Notes: generated from the letters alone by a model not told the origin. Counted from the stretch's first letter, positions 51,247 through 63,006 are shown. The stretch is DNA of 64,000 nucleotides from DATAGF01 sp963819845 (GCA_963819845.1 CAWFXQ010000014.1:248001-312000), one strand, 5' to 3'. Made by a program: numbers and translations.

Positions 51247-52182
51247 TTAGCCGGGACGGGGCTCGATCGCCCGCAGCACCGGGCCCGGGCGGACACGCAC
51301 GCGGAGATGCCGCCCGAGCGGCTCGCCGTCGGCCTGGACGGGAGCGGGCGCGTCGCTCTCCACGACCAGCTCGCGCGAGACGCTGCCGCCGCGCAGCGCG
51401 CCCGTCCCCACCGGCAGGTCGGCGGCGCGCGCCGCGCGCAGGGCGAAGCCGGCGAGCTCGTCGATGCGCAGGCGCGTGAGGCCGACCCACGCCAGCCGGC
51501 CGTCGAAGGCGGCGCCCGGCACCAGGTCGAGCGGCCGCCGGCCCAGGTAGGTGTAGGGGGTCCCGCACGCGGCCAGCACCGCGCGCGCCAGCACGGGCTC
51601 GGCGCCGTCTGCCACCGCGCGCAGGTGCGGCGCACGCCCCGTCCGCGCCGCCGCGATGCCGGCGCCGAGGATGAAGCCGGCCTGGCGCAGGCGCCGCTTG
51701 GTGCGGGGCCGCGCCTCGATCCACTCCACCGTGGCCGCGTCCAGGCCGATGCCCGCGTTGACCGCGAAGACCCGCTCCTCGCCGTCCATCCCCAGCAGTC
51801 CCAGCGCGGCGTCGCGCACGCGCCCGGCGTCGAGGGCGGGCGCCAGCAGGTCCAGCGCCTGCCGCGGGTGGTTCGGCCATCCGAGCGCGCGCGTGAAGAC
51901 GTTGGCGTTGCCCCCCGGCAGGGGCGCCAGCGCCACGGGGCCGCCGGCCAGGGCGCCCGCGACCTCGCCCGCGATCCCGTCCCCGCCCAGCGACACCACC
52001 GCGGCGGCTCCCTCCTGGGCCGCCTGGCGCGCCAGGCGGGCGCCGTCTCCCGGCGCGCGCGAGACGAACGACCACTCCAGGCCCATCGGCGCGAGCGCCC
52101 GGGCGACCTCCCCGCGCACGCCCCGGCCTGACCGGGTCGCGTTGGGGTTGACGATCAGGGCCAGCGGCCGCAGGGGCGTCAC
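51247..52182 (-). CDS. Diacylglycerol/sphingosine kinase-like lipid kinase
   Basis: About 311 residues. LALIVNPNATRSGRG, the nucleotide loop AVVSLGGDGIAGEVAGAL and LAPLPGGNANVFTRALGWP define the DAGK catalytic family (DgkB/YegS-like). The usual GGDGT has Ile in place of Thr. The C-terminal part (YTYLGRRPLDLVPGAAFDGRLAWVGL, then VQADGEPLG) matches the family. It probably phosphorylates a lipid at the membrane. GTG 52182 overlaps the hydrolase stop (GTGA). Confidence 0.87.
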   Translation of the reverse strand: MTPLRPLALIVNPNATRSGRGVRGEVARALAPMGLEWSFVSRAPGDGARLARQAAQEGAAAVVSLGGDGIAGEVAGALAGGPVALAPLPGGNANVFTRALGWPNHPRQALDLLAPALDAGRVRDAALGLLGMDGEERVFAVNAGIGLDAATVEWIEARPRTKRRLRQAGFILGAGIAAARTGRAPHLRAVADGAEPVLARAVLAACGTPYTYLGRRPLDLVPGAAFDGRLAWVGLTRLRIDELAGFALRAARAADLPVGTGALRGGSVSRELVVESDAPAPVQADGEPLGRHLRVRVRPGPVLRAIEPRPG

Positions 52183-52886
52183 AGGCCCGCCAGCGTCAGC
52201 TCGAGCCGCGCCAGGAAGGCGGCGACCAGCAGGTTGACCGTGCCGTCGGCGTCGGCCATCGGCATGTGGCGGGCGCCCGGCACCACCACCATCTGGGCCA
52301 TGGGGAGCTCGCGGGCGAGCTCCTCCGACAGCCAGGGCGGGGTGAGGGGGTCGTCGCCCCCGGCGATGACGAGTGCCGGGGCCCGCAGGCCGCCCAGGCG
52401 GCCGCGCAGGTCGGCGGCGCCGCAGGCGGCGTAGTCGGCCGCCAGGGTGGCGTCCGTGCACGCGCGCAGGGCCGCGGTCACGTCGCGCGCGATCGGGCGC
52501 GATGCGTCGGCGAGGAACCCCTCGATCAGGCGCCGGCGCTCGGCGCCCGGGTCCGACGCCACCCTCTCCATGGCCTCGGCGGGCACCGGCAGGCGGGCGC
52601 CGGTCGCGATCAGGACCAGACCCTCGACCAGCTCCGGCCGCGCCCGGGCGAGCTCCAGGGCGACGACGCCCCCCAGGGAGTGGCCGACGAGGACGCGCGG
52701 GCCCTCGACCGCCGCGACCGCGGGCGCCAGGGCCACCGCGACGGCGTCGGCGCGGTCGAGGCACGCGCCGGCCGGATGCCCGGGGAGGTCGATCGCGACC
52801 GCCCCGCCCAGGCGGGCGCTCTGGAGCGCCCAGACCCGGTGGTCGCCCCCGGACCCGTGGATCAGGATGGGCCGGGGCGCGGCTAT
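52179..52886 (-). CDS. Alpha/beta hydrolase, probable ATA start
   Basis: About 235 residues. PILIHGSGGDHRVWALQ gives the oxyanion loop, VGHSLGGVVALELARA the nucleophile elbow, GGDDPLTPPWLSEELAREL the catalytic Asp and GARHMPMADADG the His. No ATG, GTG or TTG exists between the preceding stop region and the conserved start. The only reasonable codon is ATA 52886, which overlaps the upstream TAG as ATAG, parallel to the GTGA overlaps of neighbouring genes. The substrate is unknown. The ATA start could instead reflect a consensus error. Confidence 0.82.
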   Translation of the reverse strand: MAAPRPILIHGSGGDHRVWALQSARLGGAVAIDLPGHPAGACLDRADAVAVALAPAVAAVEGPRVLVGHSLGGVVALELARARPELVEGLVLIATGARLPVPAEAMERVASDPGAERRRLIEGFLADASRPIARDVTAALRACTDATLAADYAACGAADLRGRLGGLRAPALVIAGGDDPLTPPWLSEELARELPMAQMVVVPGARHMPMADADGTVNLLVAAFLARLELTLAGL

Positions 52887-53362
52887 CGGGCCGCCTCGAG
52901 GGCCATCCGCACCGCCGCCGCGGGGCTCGCGGCCGTCGGGCAGGCCGAGGCGCCCTCCGGCGCGCCGGGCTCGGCGATGCGCCAGGAGCCCAGCAGCACC
53001 ACCGGGCGGCCGAGCCTTCGCGCGAGGCCGATCTCGGAGAGGGTGCCCCACCCGCCGCCGACCGCGATGACCGCGTCGGCGCTCGCCACGACCGCCAGGT
53101 TGCGGGCCTCGCCGACCCCGCTGCACACCACGGCGTCGGCCTCGCGCGCATCCCCGCGTTCGGTGCCCGGGAGGACCGCGGTGACGCGCCCGCCCGCCGA
53201 CCGCGCCCCGCGCCCGGCCGCGGCCATCACGCCGCCCAGGCCCCCCGTCACGACGGTGGCCCCGGCCTCGGCGAGGAGCGTCCCCACCTCTCGCGCGGCG
53301 TCCGCCGCGGCGCCCTCGTCGGGCGAGCCCTGGCCGATGACGGCGATGGCGCGGCTGGCCAC
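52883..53362 (-). CDS. TIGR00725-type Rossmann-fold protein (SLOG/LOG-like)
   Basis: About 159 residues. IAVIGQGSPDEGAAADAAREVG, TVVTGGLGGVMAAAGRGA and AVIAVGGGWGTLSEIGLARRLG are typical of the TIGR00725 family, related to lysine decarboxylase-like/LOG proteins. These bind nucleotides or nucleotide-derived ligands; no activity is assigned. The start GTG 53362 lies 6 nt after a TAGGAT box, heading the minus-strand group that ends with the PfpI-like gene. Confidence 0.85.
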   Translation of the reverse strand: MASRAIAVIGQGSPDEGAAADAAREVGTLLAEAGATVVTGGLGGVMAAAGRGARSAGGRVTAVLPGTERGDAREADAVVCSGVGEARNLAVVASADAVIAVGGGWGTLSEIGLARRLGRPVVLLGSWRIAEPGAPEGASACPTAASPAAAVRMALEAAR

Positions 53363-53368
53363 CGGCCG

Positions 53369-53374
53369 ATCCTA
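53369..53374 (-). promoter_or_regulatory. Putative -10 box TAGGAT, leaderless type
   Basis: TAGGAT on the minus strand ends 6 nt before GTG 53362. It forms a divergent pair with TACCCT at 53405. Confidence 0.45.
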
Positions 53375-53404
53375 GTCACCGGGGGGGCGCCGGGATGCCT
53401 CTGG

Positions 53405-53410
53405 TACCCT
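53405..53410 (+). promoter_or_regulatory. Putative -10 box TACCCT, leaderless type
   Basis: TACCCT ends 8 nt before GTG 53419. It lies downstream of the alternative ATG 53395, which would therefore be outside the transcript. Confidence 0.45.
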
Positions 53411-53418
53411 CCGGCCCG

Positions 53419-54077
53419 GTGGAGAAGCTGCTCATCGCCTGTGATTTCGACGGCACCATCACCCGGCGCGACACCCTCCACCTCATCGTCGCCCGTTACG
53501 GCGACGGCGGCCTGTGGGAGCGCATCGAGCCCCGCCTGCGCGCGGGGGAGCTGACGCTCGAGCAGGCGATGCAGATGGAGTTCGCGGGCGTCCGCGCCAC
53601 CCCCGGGCATGTGCGCGAGCTCGTGCTGCGCGAGGCCGGCCTGCGGGCCGGCTTCCCCGAGTTCGTGGCCTGGGCGCGCGGGCGCGGCCACCGCCTGGTG
53701 GTGGTGTCGTCCGGGTTCCGGTCGGTCATCGACGCCGTGCTCGAGCGGGCCGGCCTGGGGCACCTCGAGGTCGCCAGCCACGAGGCCGAGTTCACGCCGC
53801 GGGGCACCCGGCTCGTCTGGGCCGACCGCGGCGAGCGGTGCGCGGTCTGCGGCCGGCGCTGCAAGCGCCACGACGTGCGCGCGCGGCGGGCCGGCGAGCC
53901 GCTGGTGCTGATCGGCGACGGGGTCTCCGACCGCTGCGTCGCGCGGATGGCCGACATCGTCTTCGCGCGCGCCCACCTCGCCCGCGACCTCGCGATCGAC
54001 GGCGTGGACTTCACCCCGTTCGAGGGCTTCGACGAGGTGCGCGAGGAGCTCGAGGCCCGGACGACCCTGGCCGCCTG

Positions 54078-54078
<1 letters not shown>
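53419..54078 (+). CDS. HAD-superfamily phosphatase (MtnX/SerB-like)
   Basis: About 219 residues. The HAD motif I is IACDFDGTITRRDTLHLI (Asp nucleophile), motif II VVVSSGFRSVIDAV, and the later Asp motif LIGDGVSDRCVA. Two Cys pairs (CAVCGRRCKRH) in the second half suggest a metal-binding knuckle. It resembles MtnX-type phosphatases of methionine salvage or phosphoserine phosphatases; the substrate is undecided. ileS starts inside its stop (TGATG). Confidence 0.82.
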
Positions 54079-57250
<3,172 letters not shown>

Positions 57251-57254
<4 letters not shown>

Positions 57255-57514
57255 GCCCCGCCGCCCCCCCAGGCGGCGGCGCGCGAGCCGAGCAGCGCGT
57301 CGGCGTCGGCGCGCAGGCGGCCCCAGACGCGCTCGGGGTCCAGGCCGAGCCGCTCGATGATCTCGGGGAGCTGGAGCACCAGCCGGGGGTCGTCCAGGCG
57401 CAGGCCGACGACGGCGCCGTCGCCTCGCACCACGGTCACCCCCTCCTGTACGGACTCGGTCGCCATGTCGGCGAAGGGCTGGACGTTGCCGAGGCTGAAG
57501 TAGATCGCGGGCAT
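57251..57514 (-). CDS. Small uncharacterised protein
   Basis: An 87-residue soluble protein that I do not recognise. An N-terminal strand region (AIYFSLGNVQPFADMATESVQEGVT) is followed by VVGLRLDDPRLVLQL and a helical part (LPEIIERLGLDPERVWGRLRADADALL). GGAG stands 4 nt before ATG 57514, and the gene follows thioredoxin by 6 bp, so both are probably cotranscribed. Its end overlaps the convergent ileS by 4 bp. Confidence 0.65.
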
Positions 57515-57520
57515 GGTCTC

Positions 57521-57856
57521 CTACGCTGGCTCGAGGTGGGCGGTCACGGCGCGCTCGAGGCGCGCCGCCTTCACGGCGCCGGCGATGCGCTCGACCGGCT
57601 CGCCGTCGCGGAACAGGATCAGGGTCGGCAGCGTGAGGACGTCGTAGCGGACGGCCGAGCGCGGCTCGGCGTCAACGTTCAGGCGCGCCACGTCGAGCCG
57701 CCCGGCGTAGCGGGCCGCCAGGTCGCGCACCATGGGCTCGACCGTCCGGCACGGCGCGCACCAGGGGGCCCAGAAGTCGACCAGCACCGGCACGTCTCCC
57801 CCGAGCACCTGCGCGTCCCAGTCCGCGTCGGTCACCTCGACCGGCACGGCGCTCAT
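57521..57856 (-). CDS. Thioredoxin
   Basis: About 111 residues. The active site is WAPWCAPCRTVEP, with CAPC instead of the usual CGPC; VARLNVDAEPRSAVRYDVLTLPTLILFRDG supplies the rest of the fold including the cis-Pro. It reduces protein disulfides; the altered dipeptide may change its redox potential. ATG 57856 overlaps the L,D-transpeptidase stop (ATGA), suggesting a shared envelope or redox context. Confidence 0.92.
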   Translation of the reverse strand: MSAVPVEVTDADWDAQVLGGDVPVLVDFWAPWCAPCRTVEPMVRDLAARYAGRLDVARLNVDAEPRSAVRYDVLTLPTLILFRDGEPVERIAGAVKAARLERAVTAHLEPA

Positions 57857-59463
57857 GCGCGGATCGAGACCTTCATCCCGACCGTCACCTGGTCGTAGAG
57901 CTCCTCGACGTCCTCGATGTACATGCGCATGCACCCGTGGCTGGCGGGCGTGCCGACCGAGTACCGGGCGTAGGTCCCGTGGAACCCGATGGCCGGGGCG
58001 CTGGTGCCGATCCAGCGCGTCCCCAGCGGGTTGCCGGGGCCGGGCGGGATCGACGACAGCTCGGCGGCCCAGGGCGAGTCGGGCGGGTACCAGGTCGGGT
58101 CAACCTGCTTGTCGTTGATCTCGTACTCGCCGGTGGGCGTGGGGTACGCGGACGAGCCCTTGGCGATCGGGTACGCGGCGACCACCTTGCCGTTGCGGAC
58201 CAGGCGGACCCGGTACTGCGACAGGTTCGCGACCAGGCGGCCCACCATCCGCTGCACCATCTTCTCGTTGACGATGCCGGTCTGCGCCAGCTTGTAGCGC
58301 TTCTGGTAGCGGGCGATCGCCTTCTCGGTCTTGGCGTCCACGACGCCCGAGAGCTTGCCCTTCTTCGGGTAGACCTTCGCCTCGCGCAGGCGCTGCTGGA
58401 GGGTGATGACGTCGGCGCCGCGGGCCTTCCGCCCGATCTCCACCGCGCCGAAGTCCTCGGTGGAGTTGACCAGCACGACGCGCTCGGCCCGGGCGACGTT
58501 GCCGGCCCGGTCCTTCACCGTCACCTGGATCCGGTTGCGGCCCTGCGGGAGGGTGCCGACGGGCATGGCGAAGCGGCGCCCGTCCAGCTCGAGCGCCGGG
58601 GGCGCGGTGCCCGCGGCGAGGGCGTAGACGGCCTCGGCGTCGTCGGCGCTCGTCGCGTCGCGTCCCTTGACGGTCGTCACGCGCTTCCCGTTGACCGTCG
58701 CCGTGAAGACCAGCGCCGTGGGGTCGTCGGCCGTGATCGCCCCGTAGACCAGCGGCTGGTCGGTCTCGGTGAGCTGGTCGCCCTTGGCGGGGGCCGTCAC
58801 GGCGAGCCGGGGGGCGGTGGTGTCCACGATCACCGCGCGCGGCCGCGCGGTGGAGTTGCCCGCCGCGTCGCGCGCGGTCACGGTCGTCGCGACATCGCCC
58901 TCCGGCAGCCGGGCGACCGTCGACCACGAGCCGGCGCGGCCGGCGAGCGCGGTGGCCTCGCCGCCCCGGTAGCCCACCGTCACGCTCGCCCCGGCCTCGG
59001 CCTTGCCCGTGAACTTCACCGCCCGGCGCGCGCGGAGCGCCCCCGGCTTCGGCGACGCGACCGCGAGCCGCGGCGCGGCCGTGTCGACGTCGAAGCTCCA
59101 GCGCTTCCGGACGGTGCGGGCGAAGACGTTGCCGCTCGAGAAGCTCACGTCGACCTCGTGCGCCCCGTCGGGCAGGCGCGCCACCGGGGTGACCGTGAGC
59201 TCGTCGCCGGAGCCGCGCACGCGCCCCGTCACGTCCCGTCCGTCGAGTGACACCTTCAGGTCGGCCAGCCGCTCGTCGCCCTCCACCGCGAAGGCGATCT
59301 CGGGCCGCGGGTCGGCGACGGCGCTGCCGGGGGCCGGGGTGGGGGCGTCCACCTGCGGGCGCTGGATCAGCTGGACCACGGCGAAGACCGCAGCGGCGCC
59401 GAGCGCGACCGCCGCGATCACGAGGGTGACGATGCCACCCCGACGCGAGCCCAAGACCTGCAC
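57853..59463 (-). CDS. L,D-transpeptidase with Ig-like and peptidoglycan-binding domains
   Basis: About 536 residues. A membrane anchor (IVTLVIAAVALGAAAVFAVVQLI) is followed by two or three Ig-like units with DTAAPRL and DTTAPRL linkers. A PG_binding_1 region (RGADVITLQQRLREAKVYP) comes next, then a YkuD catalytic domain with TPTGEYEIN and the active-site SHGCMRM near 515. It would form 3-3 cross-links in peptidoglycan outside the membrane. GTG 59463 is the start; a TATCGT box lies 26 nt upstream. Confidence 0.93.
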   Translation of the reverse strand: MQVLGSRRGGIVTLVIAAVALGAAAVFAVVQLIQRPQVDAPTPAPGSAVADPRPEIAFAVEGDERLADLKVSLDGRDVTGRVRGSGDELTVTPVARLPDGAHEVDVSFSSGNVFARTVRKRWSFDVDTAAPRLAVASPKPGALRARRAVKFTGKAEAGASVTVGYRGGEATALAGRAGSWSTVARLPEGDVATTVTARDAAGNSTARPRAVIVDTTAPRLAVTAPAKGDQLTETDQPLVYGAITADDPTALVFTATVNGKRVTTVKGRDATSADDAEAVYALAAGTAPPALELDGRRFAMPVGTLPQGRNRIQVTVKDRAGNVARAERVVLVNSTEDFGAVEIGRKARGADVITLQQRLREAKVYPKKGKLSGVVDAKTEKAIARYQKRYKLAQTGIVNEKMVQRMVGRLVANLSQYRVRLVRNGKVVAAYPIAKGSSAYPTPTGEYEINDKQVDPTWYPPDSPWAAELSSIPPGPGNPLGTRWIGTSAPAIGFHGTYARYSVGTPASHGCMRMYIEDVEELYDQVTVGMKVSIRA

Positions 59464-59560
59464 CAGCCCGACCTCCCCGGAGAGCGCAGACGATACCAGC
59501 GGCCGCGGCGCCCGCCCCCGTGGGTCGGGGCGCCCGTCTCAAGGTTCACCGGAGGGCCCT

Positions 59561-59566
59561 TAGACT
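59561..59566 (+). promoter_or_regulatory. Putative -10 box TAGACT, leaderless type
   Basis: TAGACT ends 6 nt before ATG 59573 of polX, with no Shine-Dalgarno between. Confidence 0.5.
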
Positions 59567-59572
59567 CCTGCG

Positions 59573-61345
59573 ATGGCCGAGCCCCTCCCGACCAATCGCG
59601 AGGTCGCCGGCCGCCTGCGCCTGATCGGCGACCTGCTGGAGCTGGAGGGCGCGGTGCGCCACCGGGTGCTCGCCTACCGTCGCGCCGCCGCGCGCGTCCA
59701 GGCGACCACGGTCTCGGTGGCCGAGCTCGCCGTGCAGGGGCGGGCGGTCGAGTTGCCCGACATCGGCACGACCCTCCAGGCGAAGATCGTCGAGCTGGCC
59801 GAGACGGGGGACATCGCCGCCCTGGCCAAGCTTCGCGACCGGGTGCCCGTCGGCCTCGCCGAGGTCGCCCGCCTCGACGGCATCGGGCCCAAGCGCGCCA
59901 CCGCGCTGTGGCGCGACCTCGGCGTCGAGAGCGTGAACGACCTCGCCGCCGCGCTCGCGGACGGGCGGGTGCGCGACGTCCCGGGGTTCGGGGCGGCCAC
60001 CGAGACCCGGCTGGCCGCCGAGCTGGCCCGGGTCGCGGCGGCCGCGGGCGACGGCGAGGAGAGGGTGCCCATCGGCCGGGCGCTGCCGGCGGCCGAGGAG
60101 ATCGCCCGCGACCTCTGCGCCGCCGTCCCCGGAGCCGTCGTCGAGCTGGCCGGGAGCCTGCGGCGTGGGCGGGAGAGCGTCCACGACATCGACCTGGTCG
60201 CGGCGAGCGACCGGCCCGAGGAGCTGCAGGACGCCCTGGCCGGCCACCCGGCCGTGGAGCGCGAGCTGTCGCGGGGCGAGGCGAGCTCCTCGGTGGCGAC
60301 CCATTCCGGGGCGCGCCTGGAGCTGGCGGTGGGGCCGCCCGAATCGTTCGGCAACCTGCTCCAGCACGCCACCGGCTCGGCGGCCCACAACATCCGCCTG
60401 CGCGAGCTCGCGGTGCGCCAGGGGCTGTCGGTCTCGCAGCACGGCATCGTCGGCCCGGACGGCGTGCGCGCCACCCACGCCGACGAGGAGGGCGTCTACG
60501 CCGCGATCGGGCTGCATCCGATCCCGCCCGAGCTGCGCGAGGACCGCGGCGAGATCGAGGCCGCCCGCGAGGGCCCGCTGCCGCGGCTGGTGGAGCGGGG
60601 CGACCTGCTCGGCGACCTGCACGCGCACACCCGGTGGAGCGACGGCACCCTGACCGTCCCCGAGATGGTCGAGGCGGCGCGGGCGCGCGGTCACTCCTAC
60701 CTCGCCATCAGCGACCACTCGCAGAGCCTGGCCATGGCGGGGGGCCTCGACCCCGACCGGGTGCGGCGGCAATGGGAGGAGATCGACGCCGAGAACGCGC
60801 GCCGCGACGACATCGTGGTGCTGAAGGCGACCGAGGTGGACATCCTGTCCGACGGACGGCTCGACTTCGAGGGCGCGCTCCTGGCGGGCTTCGACTGGGT
60901 GACGGCGAGCGTCCACTCGTCCTTCGGCCAGGGCGCCGAGCGCTACACCGCACGCGTCGTCGCGGCGGCCGAGAGCCCCTTCGTCGACGTGATCGGCCAT
61001 CCGACGGGGCGGATGCTCGGGCGGCGGGGGCACGCCCCGGTCGACCTCGCGCGCCTCATCGCGGCGGCCGCCTCGACGGGGACCTACCTCGAGGTCAACG
61101 CCCAGCCGCAGCGGCTCGACCTCGACGCGGACATGGCCCGCCAGGCGCTGGCGGCGGGGGCGCGCATCACGATCGGGTCGGACGCCCACTCGGGCGCCGC
61201 CTTCGACCTCATCCGCTTCGGCCTGCTCGTCGCCCGCCGGGCCGGCGCGCGCGCGGAGGACGTCGGCAACACCCGCCCCTGGAAGGAGCTGGCCGCGGCG
61301 CGGGCGGCGCGGATCGCCGCCGCGGCCGGCGCCGGGGGTCAGTGA
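59573..61345 (+). CDS. polX: DNA polymerase X with PHP exonuclease domain
   Basis: About 590 residues. Helix-hairpin-helix units (LARLDGIGPKRATALW, VPGFGAATETRLA) lie in the N-terminal polymerase half, with the nucleotidyltransferase motif GSLRRGRESVHDIDLV giving two catalytic Asp. The third catalytic position, usually Asp before LRxV-PPESFG, reads RLELAVGPPESFG, so Glu may replace it. The C-terminal PHP domain has GDLHAHTRWSDG, ISDHSQSLAMAGG, VTASVHSS and GSDAHSG. Expected roles are gap filling and 3'-5' exonuclease in repair. Confidence 0.93.
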   Translation: MAEPLPTNREVAGRLRLIGDLLELEGAVRHRVLAYRRAAARVQATTVSVAELAVQGRAVELPDIGTTLQAKIVELAETGDIAALAKLRDRVPVGLAEVARLDGIGPKRATALWRDLGVESVNDLAAALADGRVRDVPGFGAATETRLAAELARVAAAAGDGEERVPIGRALPAAEEIARDLCAAVPGAVVELAGSLRRGRESVHDIDLVAASDRPEELQDALAGHPAVERELSRGEASSSVATHSGARLELAVGPPESFGNLLQHATGSAAHNIRLRELAVRQGLSVSQHGIVGPDGVRATHADEEGVYAAIGLHPIPPELREDRGEIEAAREGPLPRLVERGDLLGDLHAHTRWSDGTLTVPEMVEAARARGHSYLAISDHSQSLAMAGGLDPDRVRRQWEEIDAENARRDDIVVLKATEVDILSDGRLDFEGALLAGFDWVTASVHSSFGQGAERYTARVVAAAESPFVDVIGHPTGRMLGRRGHAPVDLARLIAAAASTGTYLEVNAQPQRLDLDADMARQALAAGARITIGSDAHSGAAFDLIRFGLLVARRAGARAEDVGNTRPWKELAAARAARIAAAAGAGGQ

Positions 61346-62143
61346 GCCAGCAGCCGCAGCGCGTGGAGCACCCCGGGCGGCCCGTTCGACCTCGGCGTCG
61401 GCCCCGGCGCGGACCTCGGCCGGCACCTCGGAGCTGGCGACGGCGAGCGCCACGGCGTGGTCGAGCGCCCCCGCGTCGCGCAGCTCGCGCAGCGCCCGCC
61501 AGGCGTCGGCGTCGGTGCGGTCGTCGCCGGCGTAGAGCGCGGCGCGGACGCCGGTCCCCTCGAGCAGCTCCCGCACCGCCGTGCCCTTGTCCACCCGCAC
61601 CGGCGGCCGCACCTCCAGCACCTCGCGGCCGCTCGTGGCCACGAGGCCGTGGCCGTCCGCATCTCGCGCGATCTCGCGCATCAGCAGCTCGGCGGCGGCC
61701 GGGTCGGGCGCCCCGCGGGCGTGCACGCTGAGGGTGGCGCCCTTCTCCTCCATGCGCAGGCCCCCGGTCGCCAGGCGCTGGGGCGGCCAGGTGGCGGCGA
61801 AGGCCGCGATGGCCGGGACGTGGGCGGCCACGCCGTCGGCCAGGCGCGGCCGGCCGCCGGGGAGGTGCAGCTCCATGCCGTGGTTGCCGGCGTAGGCGCA
61901 GCCGTCGAGCCCGACCAGGCGCTCGACGTCGGCCAGCCCGCGGCCGCTGACGAAGCCGAGCAGGCGCACGCGCTCGCGGAGCGCCTCCAGCGCCTCGCGC
62001 GCGCCGTCGAGCAGGCGGGCGTCCTCCGGGCGGGCCACGATCGGGGCCAGCGTCCCGTCGACGTCGCACAGCACCGCCGCCTCGCCGGGCCGGTCCCGCA
62101 GCGGCGCGAGGAGGGCGTCCAGGCGCCGGCCGGGGGCGGTCAT
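61339..62143 (-). pseudogene. otsB: Trehalose-6-phosphate phosphatase, frameshifted near its end
   Basis: HAD phosphatase: motif I LCDVDGTLAPIVARPEDA, then GFVSGRGLADVERLV, YAGNHGMELH, VRPPVRVDKGTAVREL and YAGDDRTDADAWRAL, the standard OtsB set. Near the C-terminus, after GADAEV, the frame becomes meaningless. Removing one T from plus-strand GTTCGAC (61384-61390) restores VDGPPGVLHALRLLAH and a stop at 61339-61341, for 267 residues, a normal OtsB ending. Most of the catalytic protein precedes the shift. The end overlaps polX by 7 bp. No otsA is present. Confidence 0.82.
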
Positions 62144-62553
62144 GGCCGCCGACGCTAGCAGCGGGGCGCCGCCGGCGGGCGCGGGGTCCGGCGGCGGCGG
62201 CCGGGTCGCGCGCCTGGCCGCGATCGGCCTCGCCGCGGGCCTCTTCGCGGCCCTCTTCGGCGTGGGGGGCGGCGTCATCATGGTGCCGCTGCTCATCGCG
62301 CTGCTGGCCTACGACGCCAAGGTCGCCACGGCGACCTCGCTGGCGGCGATCATCTTCACCGCGACCGTCGGGACCGTCACCCACGGGGTGCTGGGCAACG
62401 TTCGACTGGTCCACGGCGCTGCTCATCGGCATCCCCGCGATGGCCGGCGTCACCCTCGGCCTGGCGGTGAAGGACCGCATCTCGAGCCGCGTCCTCACCT
62501 ACGCGTTCGCCGCCCTGCTGGTGGCGGTCGCCGTCCGGCTGGCGGTCGGCTGA
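62142..62553 (+). pseudogene. Half-size TSUP (TauE/SafE) membrane protein, N-terminal half, frameshifted
   Basis: A Gly/Ala-rich start is followed by helices with the family motif LFGVGGGVIMVPLLIALL and ATATSLAAIIFTATVGTVTHG. After VLGNV the frame is lost. GTTCGAC at 62400-62406 read as GTCGAC restores VDWSTALLIGIPAMAGV, LGLAVKDRIS and AVRLAVG with a stop at 62551-62553, giving 136 residues. As written, the shifted frame runs on in frame into the second TSUP gene. Its ATG overlaps the divergent otsB ATG in a shared CATG. Confidence 0.78.
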
Positions 62554-62927
62554 TGCTCGAGGCCCTCGCGGTGATCGTGCTCGGTGTCGCGGCCGGCGCC
62601 GTCGCCGGGCTGTTCGGCGTCGGTGGCGGGATCATCTTCGTGCCCACGCTGACGCTGATCCTGGGGCTGAGCCAGCTCGAGGCCGAGGCCACGTCGCTCC
62701 TCGCCATCATCCCGGTCGCGATCCTCGGCTCCTGGCGCCAGACGGTCACCGGCCAGGTGCGCTGGCGCGACGCGACGATCATGGGCGTCGTGTCGGTCGG
62801 CACGGCGATCGCGGGGGCGCTGATCGCCGACGCCGCGCCCGAGCGCGCCCTGCGGATCGGCTTCGCGATCCTCCTGGTCGCGGTGGCGGCGCAGCTCGTG
62901 CTGCGCGAAAGGGGACGGGGCGCATAA
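62553..62927 (+). CDS. Half-size TSUP (TauE/SafE) membrane protein, C-terminal half
   Basis: About 124 residues and four helices. It repeats the motif of the first half (LFGVGGGIIFVPTLTLIL, EATSLLAIIPVAILGSWRQ). TSUP proteins normally join two such four-helix repeats in one chain of about 250 residues; here ATG 62553 overlaps the first half's stop (TGATG), so the transporter is probably a heterodimer. Substrates of the family include sulfite, sulfoacetate and other organic anions. Confidence 0.82.
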   Translation: MLEALAVIVLGVAAGAVAGLFGVGGGIIFVPTLTLILGLSQLEAEATSLLAIIPVAILGSWRQTVTGQVRWRDATIMGVVSVGTAIAGALIADAAPERALRIGFAILLVAVAAQLVLRERGRGA

Positions 62928-63006
62928 TCTGCCGGGGCCGCTCAAGTCGCGCGGCGACCGGGCCGATGGATGGGCGCACGGCCCTCAACCCGGATCGAGG
63001 CAACCC

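Noticed and set aside
59546..62296. A 916-residue minus-strand frame containing otsB and antisense polX
   Set aside because: Only the first 250 or so residues resemble OtsB; the remainder is antisense to the well-supported polX.
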